Source of the DNA: an uncultured Bacilli bacterium | Lineage (GTDB): Bacteria; Bacillota_I; Bacilli_A; RF39; UBA660 | Reading direction: 5' to 3' | Length of the DNA stretch: 56,957 nucleotides | NCBI GenBank assembly: GCA_947632595.1 | Contig: CANRPY010000008.1 | Location: 1-56,957, forward strand | In this document: piece after piece, positions 7,958-16,644 of the stretch | Position numbering within the stretch: the first letter of the stretch is position 1 | Layout: every line of letters begins with the position of its first letter | Notes under the pieces: generated by a model | What the model saw: the letters and a program-made list of their open reading frames with translations, nothing else | What the model was told of the DNA's origin: nothing | Databases searched by the model: none | Program-made: the position numbers and the translations under genes

Positions 7958-10462
7958 ATGAAAAAAAGAGTAACTTATCTAGATGTTTGCAGATATTTTG
8001 CAATTGCTTGTGTAATTATGATTCACGTTTTAGCAAGCTTTCGTTATGAATACTTTGGAAATAGTAATGGAAAATATCTTTTTTATACATTCCTAGATTC
8101 CTTTACCAGAACAGGAATTCCAATCTTTCTTATGTTAACAGGAATCTTAATGTTTCAAAAGAAAGAAGAAAAGTCTTACAAAGACTATTTTATAAAAAGA
8201 GTATTACCTCTAATCATAGCATATATTGGAACATCCCTTATTTATTATGGTTATCATGTACTAAGTGGAGATTATCCATTTCACTTATATGAACTAATAC
8301 GTAAATTAACCTCATCCACAATAGAAAGACCACTATGGTATTTACAAAGTATTATTCTAATATATGCCTTTATTCCATTTTTAAAGAGATTAGTAGAAAA
8401 CTTAAAACCAAAAGAATTAAAAACCCTAATTATTGTCACAACTATTTTTTCATCTCTAATGACATCCCTATCAGCATTATCTAAAATAACAGGGTATCAA
8501 ATCTTATCTAGTTTTACATTATCAAACCTAGTTTGTTATCTAAACTTTTTATGGATTGGTTATTATATAGAAAAAGAAGAGATAAAAATCAATTGGAAAT
8601 GGATTGGAGTATCTATACTATCTCTTTTCGCAATGACAATAGCAACCTTTATTCTAAACCGTACAGAAATAGATGATGTCTTCTTAAATGCAACTTCTAT
8701 CTTTGTAATTGCACCAAGTATTGTAGTCTATACATTCTTTAAAAATCATTGTAAAACACTTCCTAAGAAATTATCTATATTCTTAGAAAAAAATTATAAA
8801 ACAATCTTTTATATTTATTTAATTCATCCTCTAGTAATGGCTTTATTAGAGAAGGCATTTCCTGTTTTCATACAAAGAGGATCTATCGGAAAAGAAATTC
8901 TTTGTATCTTAGGATTATGGGTAGGAACCTTAATCATTTCCTATGTACTTGCAAAAATCTATCTAGGAATTAAGAAAATCATCATAAAGTACTTTGATCA
9001 AATATCATCCGTCTTGATTCGTATCTTTTTCATCTTCTTTTTCCTATTTTTATTACTCGTTCTAACCAATATCCTAATCAATCCTTCCAAAGCCATTAAG
9101 ATGGAGTATTTACCAATGATGATTGGAATAGGGGTTATCATAGGATTATTCTTCCTACTAAAGAAATATCAAGATGTTTGGTTTCAAAATAAAATAGTGG
9201 GAGTTCTCATCATTGCCTTCTATTTTGTCTTGCAATTAACCTTTATTCATTTCTTTGCTGTTCACCCATCATGGGACTTTGGAACGGTATATCATAATGC
9301 AGTAGACTTTGCGAATGGAGTAACATCCTCTATCGGAAATTCCTACTTGTACACATGTGACAATAATATTTTATATTCCGTTGCGATGGACATCTTACTA
9401 AAAATAGCGAAAATAGTAGGACTTAAAAATTATTATTTTGAAATAGCCCTTGCGGTAAACCTAATAGCAATAGATTTATCTCTATTCATGGTTGCAATCC
9501 TATTAAGAAAAATCAGTAAAAAGTTGTGGAAACCTTATTTTGCATTCTGTCTATTATTTTCTCCACTGATTTGTTACTTACCAATATTTTACACAGATAC
9601 ACTTACTTTACCATTTGTTGTCATTCCACTTTACTTTTTTTACAGTTATCTCTATGAAAAACCAAAACTTCATTATATAATAATATCAGGATTGGTTGCA
9701 GGAATTGGAGGAGTGGCAAAGCCAACCGTACTGATTCCCGTAATTGCCGTAGGAATTACTATGATTCTCCAAAAAGAGATTCGTAAACAAATACCAGTCT
9801 TCTTTGTCCTACTAATCTTGTCAGTAACCATATTGACACCATTTGTAGGATATAAAGTCTTTAAAAATCATTTCTTTGATCAAAAAGTTCTATCAGATTA
9901 CAGATTTCCTATGAAACACTATATCTTAATCGGAATGGAAGGAAATGGAATGTATTCCGATAAAGGATATTACAGAATTACCAGTGTCGTAGGAGCCAAA
10001 GAAAAAGACAAGATGTTAAATCGGGAAATCAAGAAGAGAATAAAAGAAATGGTGGAAAAGAAAGAAGTCTTATCCTTCTATAATAATAAAATCAATCATA
10101 CTTGGATTGATGGAAACTTCTATTCCTATGGTTGTCTACAAGCAAAACCAATTCATAAAGAATATATAAAATATATCTCAACGAATAATACTCTATATTG
10201 GGCAATTGCCAATAGTGAGTGGTTCTTATTAATTCTTATGATGGCGGTAGGAGTAATCTTTAGAAAATATCTGCCAGAAAAATTAAAGAGCTTACAATTA
10301 ATATTAACCATCTCTATTTTTGGATTATTCCTATTCTTACTCATTTGGGAAGCCCAATCAAGATATTTAATTAACTTTATTCCAATATTCTTACTTACAG
10401 GATATCTTGGAGTAATTGGACTAAGAAACTTTATAAAAACCAAAAGGGGAAGTCAAAAATGA
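7958..10462 (+). CDS. Fusion of acyltransferase-3 domain and GT-C-like glycosyltransferase domain
   Basis: The protein has 834 residues in two membrane modules. Residues about 1-340 are an acyltransferase-3 domain: YLDVCRYFAIACVIMIHV at the N-terminus carries the family's conserved His in the first membrane helix, and GIPIFLMLTG and IYLIHPL follow. Residues about 345-834 are a second polytopic unit whose first large outward loop carries HPSWDFGTVYHNA (H436, D440), as expected for a GT-C active-site loop. AT3 proteins move acyl groups across the membrane onto glycans, so the fusion could acylate and elongate the same polymer. Its stop overlaps the next start (ATGA), which couples it to the SGNH hydrolase. 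The GT-C assignment of the second half is inference. Confidence 0.75.
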   Translation: MKKRVTYLDVCRYFAIACVIMIHVLASFRYEYFGNSNGKYLFYTFLDSFTRTGIPIFLMLTGILMFQKKEEKSYKDYFIKRVLPLIIAYIGTSLIYYGYHVLSGDYPFHLYELIRKLTSSTIERPLWYLQSIILIYAFIPFLKRLVENLKPKELKTLIIVTTIFSSLMTSLSALSKITGYQILSSFTLSNLVCYLNFLWIGYYIEKEEIKINWKWIGVSILSLFAMTIATFILNRTEIDDVFLNATSIFVIAPSIVVYTFFKNHCKTLPKKLSIFLEKNYKTIFYIYLIHPLVMALLEKAFPVFIQRGSIGKEILCILGLWVGTLIISYVLAKIYLGIKKIIIKYFDQISSVLIRIFFIFFFLFLLLVLTNILINPSKAIKMEYLPMMIGIGVIIGLFFLLKKYQDVWFQNKIVGVLIIAFYFVLQLTFIHFFAVHPSWDFGTVYHNAVDFANGVTSSIGNSYLYTCDNNILYSVAMDILLKIAKIVGLKNYYFEIALAVNLIAIDLSLFMVAILLRKISKKLWKPYFAFCLLFSPLICYLPIFYTDTLTLPFVVIPLYFFYSYLYEKPKLHYIIISGLVAGIGGVAKPTVLIPVIAVGITMILQKEIRKQIPVFFVLLILSVTILTPFVGYKVFKNHFFDQKVLSDYRFPMKHYILIGMEGNGMYSDKGYYRITSVVGAKEKDKMLNREIKKRIKEMVEKKEVLSFYNNKINHTWIDGNFYSYGCLQAKPIHKEYIKYISTNNTLYWAIANSEWFLLILMMAVGVIFRKYLPEKLKSLQLILTISIFGLFLFLLIWEAQSRYLINFIPIFLLTGYLGVIGLRNFIKTKRGSQK

Positions 10463-11121
10463 AAAAAAATTGTTTACTATTTGGAATCATCAGTTTATTT
10501 GTCTTCGTAGTAGGTCCTGTTATCGTTGCCAAAAGCCTAGGAGACATACAAACGAAAACCTATACCATAAATCAAAAAGAAAATATTGTATTTGTAGGAG
10601 ACTCTATTTTTGATTGGTATCCAACAGATAAAATATTTAGTGATTTACCAATTGTAAACAGTGGATTATGTGGAAATAAAACAACCGATATCTTAAACGA
10701 TATGGAAAATAGAATATATAAATATAATCCAACCAAAGTATTTATTCAAATTGGAACAAACGATATTGAGTTTGAAGATAGTGATGAATTAAATGAAGAA
10801 GTTGCTCAAAACATTATTAAGATTGCAGAGGGTGTAAAGAAAAATAGAAAGAAAAGTAAAATCTATATCATTTCTATTTATCCAGTAAATAATAATTTGC
10901 CAGGAGCAAATGATCGTCATATCGATGAAATCAAAACAATTAATCAAAAAGTAAAAGAATACTGTGCCAAAACAGATGGAGTAGAATATATCGATGCCTT
11001 CAGTCAATTAACAAATGACGAAGAAATGTTAGATGAAGAATATACAGACGATGGTCTACATCCAAATGGATTAGGATATGCAAAACTAACAGAAATCCTA
11101 ATGAAGTATATTTATAATTAA
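10459..11121 (+). CDS. SGNH/GDSL hydrolase, single N-terminal membrane anchor
   Basis: This 220-residue protein has a short cytosolic tip, a transmembrane or uncleaved signal segment (about 5-25) and one SGNH domain. The motifs are GDSIFDWYP, NSGLCGNKT, IGTNDIE and DGLHPNG. It is a close relative of the C-terminal part of the protein at 173-1186. It overlaps the AT3/GT-C fusion by 4 bases. AT3 plus SGNH is the same pairing found in OatA-type O-acetyltransferases, where AT3 exports the acetyl group and the SGNH domain transfers it. The two may therefore act together on the polymer. A hairpin terminator follows directly. Confidence 0.88.
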   Translation: MKKNCLLFGIISLFVFVVGPVIVAKSLGDIQTKTYTINQKENIVFVGDSIFDWYPTDKIFSDLPIVNSGLCGNKTTDILNDMENRIYKYNPTKVFIQIGTNDIEFEDSDELNEEVAQNIIKIAEGVKKNRKKSKIYIISIYPVNNNLPGANDRHIDEIKTINQKVKEYCAKTDGVEYIDAFSQLTNDEEMLDEEYTDDGLHPNGLGYAKLTEILMKYIYN

Positions 11122-11144
11122 AGTAGATTTATTCTACTTTTTTT
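11120..11144 (+). terminator. Rho-independent terminator
   Basis: AAAGTAGA, loop TTTAT and TCTACTTT followed by TTTT form an 8-bp stem at the stop codon of the SGNH gene, separating the polysaccharide operon from the T7SS-like module. Confidence 0.85.
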
Positions 11145-11152
11145 GTTACAAT
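11144..11152 (+). promoter_or_regulatory. Extended -10 promoter of the T7SS-like effector module
   Basis: TGTTACAAT (TG at 11144-11145, TACAAT at 11147-11152) lies directly after the preceding terminator, 26 bases before the chosen start codon. No convincing -35 box is seen. Confidence 0.6.
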
Positions 11153-11177
11153 GAAGAATAGAGAGGGTGCGTTCAAT

Positions 11178-11552
11178 ATGGGATTGTTAGAGCCATACGT
11201 TGGGACATATACAAGAGCAACTTCTGCAAGTGATATGCTGGATGCTGCTGCGATTTTAGCCGGGTGTGATGCAGTCGATGAAGAAGCGAATCATATTAGT
11301 GAATATGCTGGAACTTTATCAGAAACTTCATCTCCTCTAAATGTACAAAACTTTTCTGTAGATGACGAAACCATTCTATCTACAGTGGATGAGTATTGCC
11401 AAAACATCAATAATGTAGAAACAGAAATTATGAGTATAACTTCACAAATAAGAGAAGCAGTAGAGAACCAATATAATGCGTTACAACAACAACTAAATAA
11501 TGAAGCATATGAAAAAGATCAAAGAGAATATGAACAAAGAAGTAGAGGTTAG
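11178..11552 (+). CDS. Small helical partner protein of a T7SS-type effector (WXG/Lap-like)
   Basis: This 124-residue, mostly helical, acidic protein has no signal peptide. I chose the ATG at 11178 because GAGAGGGTG ends 8 bases upstream. An in-frame ATG at 11151 overlaps the -10 box and has no ribosome binding site. The N-terminus is short and mixed, the middle is helical, and the C-terminal 40 residues are Gln/Glu/Arg-rich and coiled-coil-like. It has no WxG motif. By position (first gene of a four-gene set that continues with DUF4176, a very large effector-like protein and a small acidic protein) it resembles the helical targeting partners encoded with LXG-type T7SS substrates. That role is inferred from context. 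Confidence 0.6.
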   Translation: MGLLEPYVGTYTRATSASDMLDAAAILAGCDAVDEEANHISEYAGTLSETSSPLNVQNFSVDDETILSTVDEYCQNINNVETEIMSITSQIREAVENQYNALQQQLNNEAYEKDQREYEQRSRG

Positions 11553-11555
11553 TAT

Positions 11556-11834
11556 ATGAGCAATGAATTTTTACCAGTAGGAAGTGTAGTGTTATTAAAA
11601 GAAGCAAAACGACCAATCGTTATTATGGGTTATATGGTAGCAGAAGAAAATAGTAATCAAATTTGGGATTATGTAGGATGTGCTTATCCAATAGGATTTA
11701 CCCGTAGTGATAAAAGTTTATTGTTTCAAAGAGAACAAATTGATAAAGTTTTAATGCGTGGATATTTAGATGAAGAAGGAAGAAAATTTATAGAAGATTT
11801 AGAAGAAAGCGTAAAAGAAGTAAAAAATGGCTAG
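11556..11834 (+). CDS. DUF4176 protein, T7SS-associated
   Basis: The 92-residue protein matches the DUF4176 pattern. It opens LPVGSVVLLKEAKRPIVIMGY, then has WDYVGCAYPIGF, a conserved-looking Tyr/Cys/Tyr-Pro-x-Gly patch, and ends with FQREQIDKVLMRGY and an acidic helix. DUF4176 proteins are recurring neighbours of LXG/WXG effectors in Firmicutes and are thought to help present the effector to the secretion machine. The start follows a TTAGTAT spacer 3 bases after the previous gene, and its end overlaps the effector start by 8 bases, so the three proteins are made together. The family call is strong; the precise function is not settled by sequence. Confidence 0.85.
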   Translation: MSNEFLPVGSVVLLKEAKRPIVIMGYMVAEENSNQIWDYVGCAYPIGFTRSDKSLLFQREQIDKVLMRGYLDEEGRKFIEDLEESVKEVKNG

Positions 11835-14800
11835 TTCTATAAAATATAATGGAGATGTTGTTAATTCAACCGTTTCTGATATAAATCAATTGAAGGATAA
11901 GTTTTCTTCCCTTTCCAAAACTATAAAGACAGCAACAAATAAAATTGTATCTGCAAGAGGATTTAATGAATATATCGGTGGTATTACTAGCGATACTTTT
12001 AGTGGTTATGTGGAACAGTGTGGATCAGCAGTAGTTGAATTAACCAATAAAATTAGGCAAAAACAAATTAGTATTTTAGCATACTCTGGGGACAAAACAG
12101 ATATCAATGCATTTTTAGATACATTAGATAGAAACGATTATAAAGCATTAGATTTGAGTGAAATAGAAGGAGAAATTTCTTTTGGAAGAAAAGCAGAAAA
12201 TGTATTAAAAGGAATAGGTGGATCTATTGCGACTTTTGGAATTGGACTTGTAGAAGGAGTTCTTGATTTTGGAGAAACAGGAGCAGACTTGATTACCTTA
12301 GGAGGAACATTATTTGCATCACTCTTTACGAAAACATATGATGTAATAACAGATTCCGATGTGACCTCTAAAATGTGGGAAGAGACCAAAGCTAAGGTTT
12401 CTGAGAAAAAAGTAGAAAGTGTATTTGATTCTTTTTACACAAATACGAAAATAGGACAAGCGATTAAAAATAATGCCTATGGTTATGATATAACAAGAGG
12501 AATTGGAAAAGGGCTCGGATATACCGCAGGACTAATTGGAGTAAATATTGTAACTGGTGGACTTGCGAGTGGAGCAGGTATTGGAGCAGCAGGAACCATA
12601 GGAGCAGGACAGTTAGCTGCAACAGCCGGTGTTATGGGATTTTCTAATGGAACAGAAGAAGCATGGGCTGATGGAGCAAGCATAGAAAAAGGATTAACCT
12701 ATGGAGTTGCGAGCGGAGCATGGGAAGGACTTCAATGGTACGCTGGAGCAAAAATTAATCAATATGGAGGCCTAGGAGATAAAGTATCCAAAGGAATCTT
12801 TAAAGGAGCAGCAAGTGGAGTTGGAACAAGAATCGCAATGGATACAGTAGACTCTGGATTAGAAGGTTTTGTACAACCTGCTCTTACGATGATATATAAA
12901 GATTATGGGGGAGCAAATATTGTTGAAAACTATAAAATGGCTTTTGATCAAGCTGGTGGCTGGACAAATGTTGCATCTCAAGCAGCCATGGGTGGAATTG
13001 CTTCCGCTTTTGGAGAATTTTCTGGAGCTAGAAAACTTTTAAAAGAAAACAAGAAAGCAGATGTTCATTCTTCATCAGGAATGGAAGGTATAGAAGGAGC
13101 GGGCCTACTATCTGCGGTTGCAGGGGAAGATCAAGCCGCACGTAAAATCTTTGAAACTGGTGGAGAAGAATTTTCAGATGCAATTCGTACGATAGATGAA
13201 AAAGGAATTCGTACAGATGTTGATACTAAATTTAATACGATTTCAGCTAGAGGAAAAACAATACCACAAGATTATCGATGGTTTCAAGATGGTTCCTATC
13301 TACCACCATCCACTGCCAAAATAAATTCATTAGATTCATCTTATAGAGGGATTTTTAAAAGTTTTGAGGATACTCTAGAACCTCAAGAAATGTTAAAACT
13401 CATCGAAGACAATAGAGCAAACTTATCAGCGCAAAACTATAGCAATTTAAAAAAAGCAACACAAATAATTGCAAATAACCATTATAAAACAAATGTAAAT
13501 GAATTAAAATTAATTCTATTTCATTCAGAAGGAAATGTAGGAAGAATTAAAAGTGCTTTAGCAATGTCATATGCGAATGCAACAGAAGAAACATTAGATA
13601 GAATTTCAAATCAATTAGCAAAAGAACTTTTTCCTATCGATTTAAAATCAACATCAGGCCTTAAAAAACTTGTTGTAGATGACTTTATTACCGCTATGAG
13701 AAAAAATGGAGCAGATGATTGGAATTCTTCTAATGAAATTTTAAAAAATATAGATACAGATCGACTTGTTCAAGCAGCGTCATCGGAATCAACAGAAGTA
13801 CTTTTAGGAAGAGTAAAAAATTATTTTGGTGGACAATTATCAGAAGGAACTGCTCTAAAGTTGGCAAATTGTGATGGATATCCAAATACCATTAAAAAAA
13901 TATTGATGGAGGATGGAACAGTACCAAAAGAATTGATAGATACATTATCAAATGGTACTGCAGCAAAAGTCTTTGCAAGAAAAAATATGGCACGTCTGAA
14001 AGCAACAACAGAAGTAGGATTTTTCAATATGAAAGACGCTTTAAAATTAACAACAACAGAAGGAGCATCATTTAAAGGATATAGTGATTTATTACGAGCA
14101 ACCAATCTTTTCTCAGATGGAGCAACAAGAACAGCTTATTATTCTATTATTGATAGTTTAGTAGATTCAGGATACTCATTAAAAGATGCCACGGTACAAG
14201 CAAAACTAATGAATGGTGCAGCAATTACTAGTTTAGGAAGAACAGCACCTACGATTAAAGTAAACGATATATTCTCAACAAAAGATATGTTATATAACTG
14301 GGATGATAGTGTTTTTTCATCTTTTGATAATTCCCCTACACATCATGTTCTTGCATCAGATTATATGATGAAACATTATCAAGCAGCAAATGGCAGTATT
14401 GATACCAAAGCAATTACAAGAGACTTCTATTACTTAATGAAATCACAATATGATAATATGGACAGTCTTGCAGCAGGAAAAAATGTAGATACAGCATATT
14501 CTAAAAAAGCAGTTGAATTATTTACAAAATCATACGTAAACGCAGCACAAGATAGTACAAATCCAAATCGTGGAGAAGCATTAAAATTTATGAGTAAAAT
14601 TCTTGAATTAAAAGATAAAGGTGTCGATATTTTTGTATCATGTGATGGAAAAAGCGGAAGTCGCCAAATTCGAAAAATGATTAATTTAGCGGTTACAACT
14701 ATCGATGGTAATTTAAAAGAGACGGTTTTTCATGAAAATGGACATTGGGTATTTGATAATGTATTAGATTCCAAATTTCCAACGGATTATGACCAGGTTC

Positions 14801-15426
14801 GTAGAAATGCAGTTTCTAAATTATATGCATCAGGAAGAACTGGAAAACTAGACTCCTATTTGAATAATCTCCAAGAAGTGGATTACTATACAGCATATCT
14901 AGCCAAAAAAGAATTGGAAGATTCTGTTAAAAGAAATGGTTTTTCCAGCATGGAGGATTATAGAAAAGCTTTAATAAACAAGTATTTAAATACTCCCGTA
15001 GAAGACCGTTCTAGTCGTTTAAAGTATGCAACAACGACAAATGGTAATATTCGGGCAGGAAGCTTTGACAGCCAACTAGGCAAAATGGATTTTAAAAAAG
15101 CAGAAGATTGTGCAAACATCGAATTAAATTCAGCAATAAGAAAAATTAAGGATAAAATTTATCGAACAGAGTTCGAAGATTATGCGTTAGTTAGTTCCAT
15201 AATTGATTCAACAACGCTAGGCCAAAAAAATCTAGGTTATGGGCATGGACAATTATACTTTGAAAGATGGAATGATTCGCATCGCAGATCATATCATGAA
15301 TTAATAGCAGACTATTCTAATTTAAAAGTGTCTGGAAACAATAAAGTAATCAAATACCTAAGAAGTGTCTTGGGAGATGAATTAATAGATTCTCTTGATA
15401 ATACATATCAACAAATGTTAAAATAA
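11827..15426 (+). CDS. Giant T7SS-type polymorphic effector with candidate zinc metallopeptidase domain
   Basis: The protein has 1199 residues and no classical signal peptide. Residues 1-90 are a helical WXG/LXG-like hairpin (motif GGITSDTFSGYV). Residues about 120-340 hold Gly/Ala-rich hydrophobic stretches of the glycine-zipper, membrane-active type common in the middle of polymorphic toxins. A long helical part follows. The C-terminal region holds FHENGHW, an HExxH zinc site with H969, E970 and H973. At residues 1157-1162 is HELIAD, an ExxxD element (E1158, D1162) like the third-ligand helix of gluzincin peptidases. The 185-residue gap is long, so E1158 as ligand is an inference. It is coupled to a DUF4176 gene and followed by a possible immunity gene. 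It could also be a non-toxic surface peptidase. Confidence 0.75.
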   Translation: MASSIKYNGDVVNSTVSDINQLKDKFSSLSKTIKTATNKIVSARGFNEYIGGITSDTFSGYVEQCGSAVVELTNKIRQKQISILAYSGDKTDINAFLDTLDRNDYKALDLSEIEGEISFGRKAENVLKGIGGSIATFGIGLVEGVLDFGETGADLITLGGTLFASLFTKTYDVITDSDVTSKMWEETKAKVSEKKVESVFDSFYTNTKIGQAIKNNAYGYDITRGIGKGLGYTAGLIGVNIVTGGLASGAGIGAAGTIGAGQLAATAGVMGFSNGTEEAWADGASIEKGLTYGVASGAWEGLQWYAGAKINQYGGLGDKVSKGIFKGAASGVGTRIAMDTVDSGLEGFVQPALTMIYKDYGGANIVENYKMAFDQAGGWTNVASQAAMGGIASAFGEFSGARKLLKENKKADVHSSSGMEGIEGAGLLSAVAGEDQAARKIFETGGEEFSDAIRTIDEKGIRTDVDTKFNTISARGKTIPQDYRWFQDGSYLPPSTAKINSLDSSYRGIFKSFEDTLEPQEMLKLIEDNRANLSAQNYSNLKKATQIIANNHYKTNVNELKLILFHSEGNVGRIKSALAMSYANATEETLDRISNQLAKELFPIDLKSTSGLKKLVVDDFITAMRKNGADDWNSSNEILKNIDTDRLVQAASSESTEVLLGRVKNYFGGQLSEGTALKLANCDGYPNTIKKILMEDGTVPKELIDTLSNGTAAKVFARKNMARLKATTEVGFFNMKDALKLTTTEGASFKGYSDLLRATNLFSDGATRTAYYSIIDSLVDSGYSLKDATVQAKLMNGAAITSLGRTAPTIKVNDIFSTKDMLYNWDDSVFSSFDNSPTHHVLASDYMMKHYQAANGSIDTKAITRDFYYLMKSQYDNMDSLAAGKNVDTAYSKKAVELFTKSYVNAAQDSTNPNRGEALKFMSKILELKDKGVDIFVSCDGKSGSRQIRKMINLAVTTIDGNLKETVFHENGHWVFDNVLDSKFPTDYDQVRRNAVSKLYASGRTGKLDSYLNNLQEVDYYTAYLAKKELEDSVKRNGFSSMEDYRKALINKYLNTPVEDRSSRLKYATTTNGNIRAGSFDSQLGKMDFKKAEDCANIELNSAIRKIKDKIYRTEFEDYALVSSIIDSTTLGQKNLGYGHGQLYFERWNDSHRRSYHELIADYSNLKVSGNNKVIKYLRSVLGDELIDSLDNTYQQMLK

Positions 15427-15441
15427 GGGCGGTGAAGAAAA

Positions 15442-15804
15442 ATGTTTAATAACAGTGATTTAGACATAGAAAATAATTTAAGTTCAAAAACTTCTCCAAG
15501 AGAAGAATTATCCGATTATGTAGATTCTATTGTACAAGGATTATTAAATGAAAATGACGAAGTACTACAAAAGAAGATGAAATATTCTGAACTTTTAACG
15601 GAATATTTAAGTCGATATGGAAGAACCACGGAAGATGATTATTCAGATTTAGTATTAAGGGATTTCGAAATATCAGACGATATCGACAAAAAAATAGAAA
15701 TATTAAAAGATGCTTTAGCAAAAGGAATTACCTTAGAAGAGTCACAACACTATCCTGAAATTCAAGAAGGATATGGGGATGAAGGACATTTTTTAAGTAA
15801 ATAA
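15442..15804 (+). CDS. Small acidic protein, candidate immunity protein for the upstream effector
   Basis: This 120-residue protein is highly acidic and helical with no signal peptide or membrane segment, hence cytosolic. I do not recognise a family. It begins 15 bases after the effector's stop behind a strong GGGCGGTGA ribosome binding site, and its own hairpin terminator closes the transcript. Immunity proteins of polymorphic toxins usually sit in exactly this place and are often small and acidic. That is the only basis for the call. It could instead be a further chaperone or a regulator. Confidence 0.5.
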   Translation: MFNNSDLDIENNLSSKTSPREELSDYVDSIVQGLLNENDEVLQKKMKYSELLTEYLSRYGRTTEDDYSDLVLRDFEISDDIDKKIEILKDALAKGITLEESQHYPEIQEGYGDEGHFLSK

Positions 15805-15807
15805 TAG

Positions 15808-15830
15808 AAGAGCAAACCTTGCTCTTTTGT
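15808..15830 (+). terminator. Rho-independent terminator of the T7SS-like module
   Basis: AAGAGCAA, loop ACC and TTGCTCTT followed by TTG form an 8-bp stem just after the last gene of the module. Confidence 0.8.
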
Positions 15831-15859
15831 TTTACAATGATAAAAATCAATGCTATAAT
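15831..15859 (+). promoter_or_regulatory. Promoter of the ABC exporter operon
   Basis: TTTACA at 15831-15836 and TATAAT at 15854-15859 are 17 bases apart, with an extended TG at 15851-15852. The ATG of the ATPase gene is 37 bases downstream. Confidence 0.8.
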
Positions 15860-15895
15860 AGAGAAGTATTATGGAATAAGAAAAGAGGTATACGT

Positions 15896-16639
15896 ATGGA
15901 TAAAGAGGTAGTAATTGATGTTTCTCATGTTTCGAAAGACTTTAAACTATACTACGACAAAGCCCATACATTAAAAGAAAAATTATTGTTTTTTTCAAGA
16001 AAAAATAAAGAAAAAGATAATATTCTTCATGTATTAAAAAATATTAATGTAGAGATTCATAAAGGAGAAAGTGTTGCTTTAATAGGAACAAATGGTAGTG
16101 GAAAATCTACATTATTAAAGTTAATGACAAAGATTATTTATCCAAACAAAGGAAAAATTAAAATAAATGGAAAACTAACTTCACTACTAGAATTAGGAGC
16201 AGGATTTCATGATGATTTTACAGGAAGAGAAAATATCTATTTTAATGCTTCTATTTTTGGTTTAACGAGAAAACAAATTGATGAAAAAATAGAGGAAATT
16301 ATAGAATTCTCAGAACTAGGAGATTTTATTGATAATCCTGTTAGAACATATTCTTCTGGAATGTATATGAGACTTGCTTTTTCTGTTGCGATTAATGTAC
16401 AAGCAGATATCTTACTAATAGATGAGATTTTAGCAGTAGGAGATCAACACTTCCAAGAAAAATGTTTTAAAAAACTAAGAGATTTAAAAGCAGCAGGAAA
16501 AACGATTGTAATTGTTACACATAATAAGAATCAAGTAAAACAATTCTGTGATAGAGCAGTATGGTTATATAAAGGAGAAATCCGTATGGATGGACCAGTA
16601 GAAGAAGTATTAGAAGAATATACGAAAGTTTGTGGGTGA
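15896..16639 (+). CDS. Polysaccharide ABC exporter, ATP-binding subunit (Wzt/TagH-like)
   Basis: The 247-residue ATPase drives export of a lipid-linked glycan. Walker A is GTNGSGKST (from residue 64), the signature is YSSGM (152-156), which is the variant typical of TagH/Wzt, and Walker B is ILLIDE (D176, E177). Text such as LLELGAGFHDDFTGRENI is diagnostic of this exporter class. It lacks the C-terminal glycan-binding extension of long Wzt proteins. I chose the ATG at 15896, preceded by AAAAGAGGT, because an earlier in-frame start at 15827 lies upstream of the -10 box. The permease gene follows 5 bases later. Confidence 0.93.
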   Translation: MDKEVVIDVSHVSKDFKLYYDKAHTLKEKLLFFSRKNKEKDNILHVLKNINVEIHKGESVALIGTNGSGKSTLLKLMTKIIYPNKGKIKINGKLTSLLELGAGFHDDFTGRENIYFNASIFGLTRKQIDEKIEEIIEFSELGDFIDNPVRTYSSGMYMRLAFSVAINVQADILLIDEILAVGDQHFQEKCFKKLRDLKAAGKTIVIVTHNKNQVKQFCDRAVWLYKGEIRMDGPVEEVLEEYTKVCG

Positions 16640-16644
16640 GAGAT

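Noticed and set aside
12138-14105. Minus-strand open frames within the giant effector gene
   Set aside because: They are short, antisense to a continuous 1199-codon frame, and lack starts with ribosome binding sites.
11144-15830. The effector module as a mobile element or prophage insertion
   Set aside because: No transposase, integrase, direct repeat or tRNA border is seen at its edges; only separate promoter and terminator signals.
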